Assembly (NCBI GenBank): GCA_964520865.1
Contig: CAZFOY010000008.1
Coordinates: 18,317-82,316, forward strand
Direction of reading: 5' to 3'
Origin: CAVQCT01 sp964520865
GTDB taxonomy: Bacteria; Zixibacteria; MSB-5A5; GN15; FEB-12
DNA length: 64,000 bases
Shown in pieces: positions 8,345 through 15,360 of this stretch. The position numbers and the translations under genes were made by a program. Below the pieces are notes generated by a model. It searched no databases. It was not told where the DNA came from and saw nothing but the letters and a program-made list of their open reading frames with translations. How positions within the stretch are numbered: the stretch's first letter is position 1; each line of letters starts with the position of its first letter.

Positions 8345-8419
8345 GTCAGGAACCCTGCGTTCCTGACATTCATGATCGATTGGTGCTGCGTAAAGGTCAG
8401 GAGGGCGGGCCTCCTGACC
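8345..8419. repeat. Dispersed palindromic intergenic repeat, copies 2 and 3
   Basis: GTCAGGAAC (8345-8353) pairs with GTTCCTGAC (8359-8367) around a 5-base loop. Then GGTCAGGAGG (8395-8404) pairs with CCTCCTGACC (8410-8419). The second keeps the GTCAGGA/TCCTGAC core and the following CTACGG but has a changed stem tip on both sides. Compensating changes of this kind point to a conserved hairpin. Confidence 0.72.
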
Positions 8420-8520
8420 TACGGATCCGGGCGTGAGGGTATTTGTTGGAGTCGAGAGAATCGAGGCGCCGAAGAAAATCTGGCCCCCCGCATTCGCGAG
8501 GGTGACATGCCTGCGGCATG

Positions 8521-8565
8521 CGCGTAATGGCACGCTCGAAGACGAGGGTGCCCTACAAGAGAACG
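8521..8565. repeat. Dispersed intergenic repeat of the GCTCGAAGACGA family
   Basis: The segment contains GGCACGCTCGAAGACGAGGG followed by TGCCCTACAAGA, matching the trailing part of the 4.7 kb copy (GCTCGAAGACGA, CCTACAAGA). GGCA and TGCC can pair to form a small stem. It ends about ten bases before the clpB stop. Confidence 0.6.
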
Positions 8566-8575
8566 TCGAGGCGGG

Positions 8576-11206
8576 TTAGGCCTCGACATGTTCTTCGGAA
8601 GGAGCCGATGAATTGTCCGCGACCAGTTGCAGCTCGTTGTCGGCAGCATCGATTTTCAGTCGCTGGCCGGCATGCAGCTGACCCGCAAGGAGCATCTTTG
8701 CGATCTGCTGGCTCAGTTGCTTGTTGACGAATCGCTTGATCGGCCGCGCCCCGAACATCGGATCATAGCTGCTCTTCGCGATGAATTCCACAGCCGGTTC
8801 GGACGCAACAATCGTAACATCCTTCTCCTTCAGCAGAGCTTCGAGATGATGCAGCTGCAGCCTTACGATCTGCTTGACGTCTTCAGTCGTGAGCGACGCA
8901 AACACGATCGTCTCGTCGATCCGGTTGAGGAATTCCGGACGGACCGATTGGCGAAGGGTCGCGAGCACATTCTTCTTGATGTTCTCAAGCACGACATCAC
9001 GATTGAACTCGCCGATATTCTCTGATTCCTTGAGGATGTACTCGGCCGCGATATTTGAAGTCATGATCAGGATCGTGTTCTTGAACGACACGGTCCGACC
9101 CTTGTTGTCGGTCAGCCGGCCTTCGTCCAAAACCTGCAGCAGGATGTTGAACACTTCCGGATGCGCCTTCTCGATTTCATCGAGCAGAACGACCGCATAC
9201 GGACGCCGTCGGACTGCTTCGGTCAGCTGTCCACCCTCATCATAGCCGACATATCCCGGAGGGGCGCCGATCAGCCGCGATACCGAATGCTTTTCCATGT
9301 ATTCCGACATGTCGATTCGGGTTATCGCATCCTCGGTGCCGTACAGAAATTCCGCCAGCGCCCGGGCAAGTTCCGTCTTCCCTACTCCCGTCGGACCGAG
9401 GAAGATGAACGAGCCGATCGGACGGTGCGGATCGGACAACCCGGCTCTGGACTGCCGCACGGCGTCGGAGACAGCGCGGACTGCTTCATCCTGGCCGATT
9501 ACACGTTTATGCAACTCGTCTTCAAGACGCAACAGCTTCTCGGACTCCGACTCGGTCAGGCGGGTGACCGGAATGCCTGTCCATTTGGAGACGATCTCGG
9601 CAATATCTTCGGCATCGACCATCTCTTTGAGCAACTGCCGCTTCTCTTGAATGACCGTCAAAGAATGCGTGAGCAACTGCAGCTTCTTTTCCGCGTCGGC
9701 AATCTCGCCATACTTGATCTTGGCAGCCGTTTCATAGTCGGCCCTGCGCTCGGCTTCGCCGGCTCGATGTTTCAACTGCTCAATCTCGACTTTCAGCCCG
9801 CGGATGGCGTCGACAGTATCTTTCTCTTTCTTCCATTGAGTGTGCAGGTCCTCACGCTGAGCGTAAAGATCTTTCAACTCTTCTTCGATCGGTTTCAGAG
9901 CTTCTTTCGCGTTCTTCTCGCGTTTGATCCCTTCTTTTTCGATCTCAAGCTGACGAATCCGCTTCTCGACCGAGTCGAGTTCTTCCGGCATCGAGTCAAT
10001 CGATATGCGCAGTTCCGCCGCCGCTTCATCGACCAGGTCAATTGCCTTGTCCGGAAGGAACCGGTCGGCGATGTATCTATCTGACAGCTTCGCTGCTGCT
10101 ATGAGGGCAGCATCAGAAATCTTAATCCCGTGATAGTTCTCATAGCGCTCGCGCAGGCCGCGGAGAATTGAGACGGTATCTTCGACCGAAGGCGGCGCAA
10201 TGAGCACCGGAGCAAGTCTCCGCTCAAGGGCAGCGTCCTTCTCGACATGAAGGCGGTATTCATCGAGCGTCGTCGCGCCGATGAAACGTATCTCCCCACG
10301 GGCCAGGGCCGGTTTGAGCATGTTGGAGGCATCGAGCGATCCGCCTACCGCTCCGGCACCGACTATCGTGTGCATTTCGTCGACAAACAAAATGACCCGC
10401 CCTTCGGCATCGGTCACTTCCTTAATGATCGCCTTCAGGCGTTCTTCGAACTCGCCACGGAATTTCGATCCGGCGATAAGGGCGCCGATATCGAGCGCGA
10501 CAAGCTGCCGGTCTTTCAGCGTCTCGGGGACTTCACCGATCGCGATCTTTTGCGCCAGTCCTTCGACCACCGCCGTCTTCCCCGTTCCTGGCTCGCCGAT
10601 AAGCACTGGATTGTTCTTGGTGCGGCGCGAGAGGATCTTGATCACGCGGCGGATTTCGTCCTCACGGCCGATGACCGGATCGAGCTTGCCGTCGCGGGCC
10701 ATCTTGGTCAGGTCGCGCGAGTATTTCTCCAGCACGGCGTATTTCGATTCCGGGTTGTCATCGGTCACGCGGGTCTTGCCGCGGATCGAGGTCAGCGCCT
10801 TGAGGATCTCGTCTCGTTTGATGCCATTCCGTTTCAGGATCTCCTGCGCCTTACTCTTTTCTTCCAGCAGGGCCAGAAGGATATGCTCGACCGAGACGTA
10901 TTCGTCGTGAAAATTCTTGAGCTCGTTTTCGGCTTTGTTGAGCACCTGGGTGAACTCCGGCGATGCATAGAGCTGTCCTCCCTGTTGTTTGGGGAGGGTC
11001 TTGATGGCATCATCGGTTTCGGCTACGATCGTATCGTAATCGGCACCCATCTTCTTGATAATCTGTTCGACCAAACCGTCTTCCTGCAGCAACAAGGCAT
11101 CGAGCAGATGCACCGGCATGACCTGCGGGTGCGCTTCTGACTGCGCCTTCTGCTGTGCGTACTGGACAGCATCGATCGACCGCTGGGTAAATCTATTGAA
11201 ATTCAT
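8576..11206 (-). CDS. clpB: ATP-dependent disaggregase ClpB
   Basis: ClpB is a cytosolic hexameric unfoldase that pulls proteins out of aggregates together with DnaK/DnaJ. The 876 residues match ClpB. The order is an N-terminal Clp_N domain (MNFNRFTQRSIDAVQYAQQ), a first AAA domain with GEPGTGKT, the long coiled-coil M-domain that ClpA and ClpC lack or shorten (roughly residues 400-530), a second AAA domain with GPTGVGKTELARALAE, and a C-terminal D2-small domain. The ATG at 11206 has GAGG upstream. It is the last gene in a minus-strand chaperone cluster (hsp20, dnaK, dnaJ-like, clpB), separated from the dnaJ-like gene by 186 bases of repeat DNA. Confidence 0.97.
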   Translation of the reverse strand: MNFNRFTQRSIDAVQYAQQKAQSEAHPQVMPVHLLDALLLQEDGLVEQIIKKMGADYDTIVAETDDAIKTLPKQQGGQLYASPEFTQVLNKAENELKNFHDEYVSVEHILLALLEEKSKAQEILKRNGIKRDEILKALTSIRGKTRVTDDNPESKYAVLEKYSRDLTKMARDGKLDPVIGREDEIRRVIKILSRRTKNNPVLIGEPGTGKTAVVEGLAQKIAIGEVPETLKDRQLVALDIGALIAGSKFRGEFEERLKAIIKEVTDAEGRVILFVDEMHTIVGAGAVGGSLDASNMLKPALARGEIRFIGATTLDEYRLHVEKDAALERRLAPVLIAPPSVEDTVSILRGLRERYENYHGIKISDAALIAAAKLSDRYIADRFLPDKAIDLVDEAAAELRISIDSMPEELDSVEKRIRQLEIEKEGIKREKNAKEALKPIEEELKDLYAQREDLHTQWKKEKDTVDAIRGLKVEIEQLKHRAGEAERRADYETAAKIKYGEIADAEKKLQLLTHSLTVIQEKRQLLKEMVDAEDIAEIVSKWTGIPVTRLTESESEKLLRLEDELHKRVIGQDEAVRAVSDAVRQSRAGLSDPHRPIGSFIFLGPTGVGKTELARALAEFLYGTEDAITRIDMSEYMEKHSVSRLIGAPPGYVGYDEGGQLTEAVRRRPYAVVLLDEIEKAHPEVFNILLQVLDEGRLTDNKGRTVSFKNTILIMTSNIAAEYILKESENIGEFNRDVVLENIKKNVLATLRQSVRPEFLNRIDETIVFASLTTEDVKQIVRLQLHHLEALLKEKDVTIVASEPAVEFIAKSSYDPMFGARPIKRFVNKQLSQQIAKMLLAGQLHAGQRLKIDAADNELQLVADNSSAPSEEHVEA

Positions 11207-11280
11207 ATTTTGTTACCTCGACTTTCGTTGTATTGACGGATCGCTTTGCGACCCGCCGCTCCCCTCCTCTAACCCCGGAA

Positions 11281-11392
11281 TTCAATGTCGGGTTTCTCCC
11301 TCGCCCTTCGGCTCATCCGGAACCCGACCTACGGGGCTCAATGTCGGGTTTCTACTTCGCCATTCGGCTTGTCCGGAACCCGGGCTAGGGGA
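11281..11392. repeat. Two-unit direct repeat, about 56 bases per unit
   Basis: The unit beginning TCAATGTCGGGTTTCT occurs at 11282 and again at 11338. Each carries CGGGTT paired with a later AACCCG and the words TTCGGCT and TCCGGAACCCG. The pair fills most of the gap between clpB and the dnaJ-like gene. Confidence 0.72.
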
Positions 11393-12328
11393 CTACCCCT
11401 CCCACTCGTCCAGCAGCTTCTGCTGCTTCTCGGTCAGGTGCTTCGGGATTGTCACTTTGATCTCGACATAGAGATCTCCCTGTTTCCCGCCGACCGCCAG
11501 TCCCTGGCCCTTAAGACGCATCCTCGTTCCCGGCTGAGTTCCGGGCGGAACGGTCAGCTTGATCGTTTTGGTCAGCGTCTTGACCTCCGCTTTCGTTCCT
11601 TTCATCGCCTCGATAAACGAAATCGTGGCCGACGTATAAATATCGTTTCCCTTGCGTTCGAAATTTTGATCCGGCATGACATGCACCGTTATGATTAGGT
11701 CACCACTTTTGCTTCCATTGTAGCCCGACACACCCTGTCCGGCCAATCGTATTTTCTCACCGTCGCCGATCCCCGCAGGGATCTTCACCCGGAGTTTCCG
11801 GCCGGTATTGCCGATCGTGATCGTCTTCGACACACCTCTGGCTGCTTCCACGAACGAGATCGACAGATCGGCCGCGATATCCGGGGCTTTCTGCGGCTGA
11901 CGTTGCCACGGCTGTTGGGCGGCCGGGTGGCCGCCGAATATCGACGACAGGATATCTTCGAACCCGCCCGCGCCGGCGGCATTACCGCCGAAATTGAAAT
12001 GGAACGACCGGCCTCCGCCGCCTCGTCCGCCCTGGCGGAACATCTGGGCAAACGCGTCCGGATCGAACCCGCCCATTCCCGGACCGCTTCCGGGCCCGCC
12101 TCCGGCGAACGCGCCGTACTTGAGCATCGTGTCGTACTCGGTTCGCTTTTTCGGATCGGACAGCGTCTCGTTCGCTTCGGAGATTTCCTTGAATCGCTTT
12201 TCCGCGTCGACGTTGCCTTTGTTGCGATCGGGATGATACTTCTTGGCCAGCGTGCGGAACGCTTTCTTGATGTCATCCTGCGAAGCATCTTCCTTCACGC
12301 CGAGTATTTCGTAAAAGTTCTGGGCCAT
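11393..12328 (-). CDS. DnaJ-family co-chaperone without zinc domain (CbpA type)
   Basis: The 311-residue protein stimulates DnaK ATPase and delivers clients. It has an N-terminal J domain with the invariant HPD in KKYHPDRNKG (about residues 30-39), a Gly/Phe-rich linker (about 75-120), and a two-part beta-rich client-binding C-terminal region. The four CxxCxGxG zinc repeats of true DnaJ are absent, so it is the type II (CbpA/DnaJ2) form. It lies between dnaK and clpB on the same strand, which fits a functional chaperone unit. Confidence 0.93.
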   Translation of the reverse strand: MAQNFYEILGVKEDASQDDIKKAFRTLAKKYHPDRNKGNVDAEKRFKEISEANETLSDPKKRTEYDTMLKYGAFAGGGPGSGPGMGGFDPDAFAQMFRQGGRGGGGRSFHFNFGGNAAGAGGFEDILSSIFGGHPAAQQPWQRQPQKAPDIAADLSISFVEAARGVSKTITIGNTGRKLRVKIPAGIGDGEKIRLAGQGVSGYNGSKSGDLIITVHVMPDQNFERKGNDIYTSATISFIEAMKGTKAEVKTLTKTIKLTVPPGTQPGTRMRLKGQGLAVGGKQGDLYVEIKVTIPKHLTEKQQKLLDEWEG

Positions 12329-12722
12329 GTTAAAGTATCACCACCTTATCTTCAAATTTCTCCCGGCATCGGTCGGTTGTTGGCAGTCTTGTACTGCACG
12401 TCCTTCTTAGAACGTGCCATCAGTGAAAGGCTTGAGCCTTTCTCGGGCAGCCTTGTAGGGCACGTCCTTCTTAGAACGTGCCATCGGTGAAAGGCTTGAG
12501 CCTTTCAAGGCAGTTTCTAAGAAGGAACTGCCCTACAATCGAACCGCCCTACAGAGCAACTGCCCTGCGGGAGATTATGTAAACTGTAACGTACTATACT
12601 CGCAATCCGTTTCACTATTCGCGGCCCTGCGCCGGTCAAACCGTACGTTTAACCGACGCCGCCACGAACGGGTCGGAGCCTGTGAATAGAAACTACTCAC
12701 AGAACTCCATCTATGTCAAAGG
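12329..12722. other. Gene-free stretch between dnaK and the dnaJ-like gene
   Basis: The 394 bases contain a 64-base tandem direct repeat with internal hairpins and a further palindrome (12382-12532). The part nearest dnaK (about 12540-12720) shows no frame and no strong terminator. Any transcript passing from dnaK to the dnaJ-like gene would carry several stable hairpins. Confidence 0.55.
12382..12532. repeat. Tandem 64-base repeat with palindromic cores
   Basis: Unit one starts at 12382 and unit two at 12446, differing at only a few bases. Each contains CACGTCCTTCTTAGAACGTG (outer CACGT/ACGTG stem) and AAAGGCTTGAGCCTTT (7-base perfect stem). A further palindrome follows, GGCAGTT (12509-12515) with AACTGCC (12526-12532). 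The loop words TTCTTAGAA and TTCTAAGAAGG are related in inverted orientation. Confidence 0.82.
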
Positions 12723-14615
12723 TTACTTCACTTCTTCGAATTCAGCGTCAACCGCATTGTCGTCCTTCTTCGGCTCTTCCGAAGGGGAATCGCCGGAAGG
12801 CGGGGCATCCTGCCTGCTGGCCTGCTGATACATTTCAGCAGAGGCTTCCTGCCAGATTCGATTCAGTGATTCAACCGAGCTTTCCATTTCGGTCACATTG
12901 TCGGACTTCATCGCTTCCCTGACTCGACCGATTCCGGCTTCGATCTTCGCTTTCGCGTCTGCGCCGATCTTGTCGCCGAATTCCTTCAGCTGTTTCTCGG
13001 TCTGGAAGATCGCCGAGTCAGCCTGGTTGTGGGCCTCGACCTTGCGCTTCTTCTCGCGGTCTTCGGACTCGTGCACCTTGGCGTCATCGACCATCTTTTT
13101 GATGTCGTTTTCGGTAAGGCCGGACGAAGCTTCGATCCGGATATTCTGCGATTTGCCGGTCGCGTTGTCCTTGGCCGTGACACTGAGGATACCGTCGGCG
13201 TTGATGTCGAACGAGACTTCAATTTGCGGAATCCCGCGCGGCGCCGGCGCGATACCGTCGAGCACGAACCGTCCGATCGTCTTGTTGTCAATCGCCATCT
13301 CCCGCTCACCCTGGAGGACATGGATGTCAACCTGCGGCTGATTATCGCTTGCAGTCGAGAAGACCTGCGACTTTTTGGTCGGAATGGTCGTATTGCGTTC
13401 GATCAACCGGGTCATCACGCCGCCGAGCGTCTCGATACCGAGCGACAGCGGGGTGACGTCGAGCAGGACGACATCCTGAACTTCGCCGGTGAACACACCG
13501 CCCTGAATAGCCGCGCCGACCGCAACTACTTCGTCCGGGTTGACCGAGCGATTCGGCTCCTTTCCGAAGAATTCGCGAACCAGTTCGACCACCTTCGGCA
13601 TACGGGTCATTCCGCCGACCATGATCACTTCGTCAACCTGATTCATCTTCAGCTTCGCGTCATCGAGCGCTTTCTGGACCGGTTCGATCGACCGTTTGAG
13701 CAGGTCGTCGACCAGCTGTTCGAATTTCGCCCGGGTGAGCGACAGATTCATGTGCTTCGGACCCGAACTGTTCGCCGTAATGAACGGCAGGTTGATCGTC
13801 GTCTGCATAGTTGAGCTGAGTTCGATCTTGGCTTTCTCGGCCGCTTCTTTCAGGCGCTGGAGGGCCATCGGATCGGTTGAGAGATCAATGCCATCGCTCT
13901 TCTTGAATTCAGCCACGAGCCAGTCGATAATCCGCTTGTCGAAATCATCGCCGCCAAGATGCGTGTCACCATTGGTCGAGAGCACTTCGAAGACGCCATC
14001 GTTCAAATCGAGAATGGAGATATCGAACGTGCCGCCACCGAGGTCGTACACGGCCACTTTGCCGGTTTTCTTCTTGTCGAGACCGTAAGCAAGCGCCGCC
14101 GCCGTCGGCTCGTTGATAATTCGCTTTACATCGAGCCCGGCAATCCGCCCGGCATCTTTGGTTGCCTGACGCTGCCGGTCGTTGAAGTAGGCGGGGACCG
14201 TGATCACCGCTTCCTTGACCGAATGACCGAGATACTCCTCGGCCGTCTTTTTCATTTTCGCCAGTACCATAGCGGAGATCTGCTGTGGAGCGTAGTCTTT
14301 GCCGTCGAGTACGATCACCGGTTCGCCGGAGCTGTTCGAGGCTACCTCGTAGGGATAGTTCTTAATCTCTCCCTGGACCTCGTCGAATTTCCGGCCGATC
14401 AGCCGCTTGGCCGAAAAGACGGTGTTCATCGGGTTAGTCACTGCCTGGCGCTTGGCCACCGTTCCGACCAGCCGTTCGCCGTTCTTGTCGATTGCGACAA
14501 CCGACGGGGTAGTGCGATCGCCTTCGGAGTTGGGGATGACTTTCGGATCATTCCCTTCCATGATTGCGACCACCGAGTTGGTGGTACCTAAATCTATGCC
14601 TATGATTTTGTTCAT
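12723..14615 (-). CDS. dnaK: Chaperone DnaK (Hsp70)
   Basis: DnaK binds exposed hydrophobic segments of clients in an ATP-driven cycle. The 630 residues start with IIGIDLGTTNSVVAIMEG and contain AVITVPAYFNDRQRQATKDA and the VYDLGGGTFDISIL phosphate loop of the actin-like ATPase. The substrate-binding domain and a charged tail ending in EFEEVK follow. The ATG at 14615 has AGGAG 9 bases upstream. A hairpin terminator after hsp20 lies only about four bases before that ribosome site, so there is little room for a separate promoter. Confidence 0.98.
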   Translation of the reverse strand: MNKIIGIDLGTTNSVVAIMEGNDPKVIPNSEGDRTTPSVVAIDKNGERLVGTVAKRQAVTNPMNTVFSAKRLIGRKFDEVQGEIKNYPYEVASNSSGEPVIVLDGKDYAPQQISAMVLAKMKKTAEEYLGHSVKEAVITVPAYFNDRQRQATKDAGRIAGLDVKRIINEPTAAALAYGLDKKKTGKVAVYDLGGGTFDISILDLNDGVFEVLSTNGDTHLGGDDFDKRIIDWLVAEFKKSDGIDLSTDPMALQRLKEAAEKAKIELSSTMQTTINLPFITANSSGPKHMNLSLTRAKFEQLVDDLLKRSIEPVQKALDDAKLKMNQVDEVIMVGGMTRMPKVVELVREFFGKEPNRSVNPDEVVAVGAAIQGGVFTGEVQDVVLLDVTPLSLGIETLGGVMTRLIERNTTIPTKKSQVFSTASDNQPQVDIHVLQGEREMAIDNKTIGRFVLDGIAPAPRGIPQIEVSFDINADGILSVTAKDNATGKSQNIRIEASSGLTENDIKKMVDDAKVHESEDREKKRKVEAHNQADSAIFQTEKQLKEFGDKIGADAKAKIEAGIGRVREAMKSDNVTEMESSVESLNRIWQEASAEMYQQASRQDAPPSGDSPSEEPKKDDNAVDAEFEEVK

Positions 14616-14633
14616 CTTCTGTTCTCCTTTCCG

Positions 14634-14665
14634 AAAAAAAGCCGGCCCACTTTGCAGACCGGCTT
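14634..14665 (-). terminator. Terminator or attenuator between hsp20 and dnaK
   Basis: On the minus strand AGCCGG and CCGGCT form a stem around a purine-rich loop, followed by a run of seven T. It sits 37 bases after the hsp20 stop and ends immediately before the dnaK ribosome site. Because dnaK has no space for its own promoter after it, it may act as a partial terminator that sets the hsp20:dnaK ratio. Confidence 0.75.
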
Positions 14666-14701
14666 CAATATTTCACCAAGACATGAGAATCCGGAGTGGT
14701 C

Positions 14702-15136
14702 TTAGGAAACCTTTACTTCGATCTCCTTCGGCTTGACTTCCTCTTTCTTCGCCAGGGTGATCTCGAGCAGTCCGTTTTTGTACTCGGCCGAGATCTTCTC
14801 TGCGTCGATCGTCTCCGGCAGGGTGAAACTGCGGGAGAAGGAGCCGGTGAAAATTTCGTTGCGGACGAAATCATCTTCCTTCTTCTCGGATTCGAATATC
14901 CGTTCGCCTGAGACAGTCAGGGTGTTCTCAGCGATCATGATCTTGACATCCTTCTTGTCCATACCGGGCAGCTCGAACGTCAGCCGGACATCATCCTTGG
15001 TCTCCCGGATATTGACGCGGGGAGTGAAGTCGTGCTTCTCGGCGTTGTTGCCCGGGAAGCGGAAGAAGTCGTTCATCAAATCGGTGAAATCCCGATTCAG
15101 TCTGTTGGTTGTGACGACGTTAAACATGGTTAACAC
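14702..15136 (-). CDS. Small heat-shock protein, Hsp20/alpha-crystallin family
   Basis: The 144-residue product is an ATP-independent holdase. The alpha-crystallin domain spans about residues 38-130, with FELPGMDKKDVKI and the near-C-terminal KNGLLEITLAKKEE strand. It ends in a short extension with the I-x-V-type motif KEIEVKV that docks oligomers. The ATG at 15136 is preceded by GGAGG. It is the first gene of the chaperone cluster, followed by a terminator-like hairpin and dnaK. A long inverted repeat lies about 130 bases upstream. Confidence 0.95.
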   Translation of the reverse strand: MLTMFNVVTTNRLNRDFTDLMNDFFRFPGNNAEKHDFTPRVNIRETKDDVRLTFELPGMDKKDVKIMIAENTLTVSGERIFESEKKEDDFVRNEIFTGSFSRSFTLPETIDAEKISAEYKNGLLEITLAKKEEVKPKEIEVKVS

Positions 15137-15265
15137 CTCCGTTTGGTTTTGTATGTTGTCTGACTTTCTTTCTCATCATGCCCGAATATATATCAACATC
15201 CATGCCAAACTCCGTAACCTGTTGTCACCACAAACATTAACAATTACCGCATATCACCAGCCAGA

Positions 15266-15314
15266 ATGCGCATGCCAATATGACGCATTATCTAAGTCAT
15301 TATGGCATACGCAT
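15266..15314. promoter_or_regulatory. 19-base imperfect inverted repeat upstream of hsp20
   Basis: The arm ATGCGCATGCCAATATGAC (15266-15284) and the reverse complement of 15296-15314 match at 16 of 19 positions, with an 11-base spacer. It lies between the stop of the HEAT-repeat gene and hsp20. There is no T-run, so it is not an obvious terminator. It does not match the CIRCE consensus. It could be an operator or a repeat element. Confidence 0.45.
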
Positions 15315-15360
15315 GAAGCCAGAATGTCAGTCGTCTGCTGAATTGGCAGATGTGGGAAGA

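Larger units (their letters stand above)
8222..8575. other. Gene-free stretch filled with palindromic repeats
   Basis: No convincing frame is present. The stretch lies between the convergent ends of the secreted protein and clpB. It holds two perfect palindromes and a segment with the words GCTCGAAGACGA and CCTACAAGA that also appear near 4.7 kb. No clear terminator with a T-run was found for either gene. Confidence 0.55.

Noticed and set aside
9161..10084. 307-codon plus-strand frame opposite clpB
   Set aside because: Antisense to the conserved ClpB AAA and M-domain regions.
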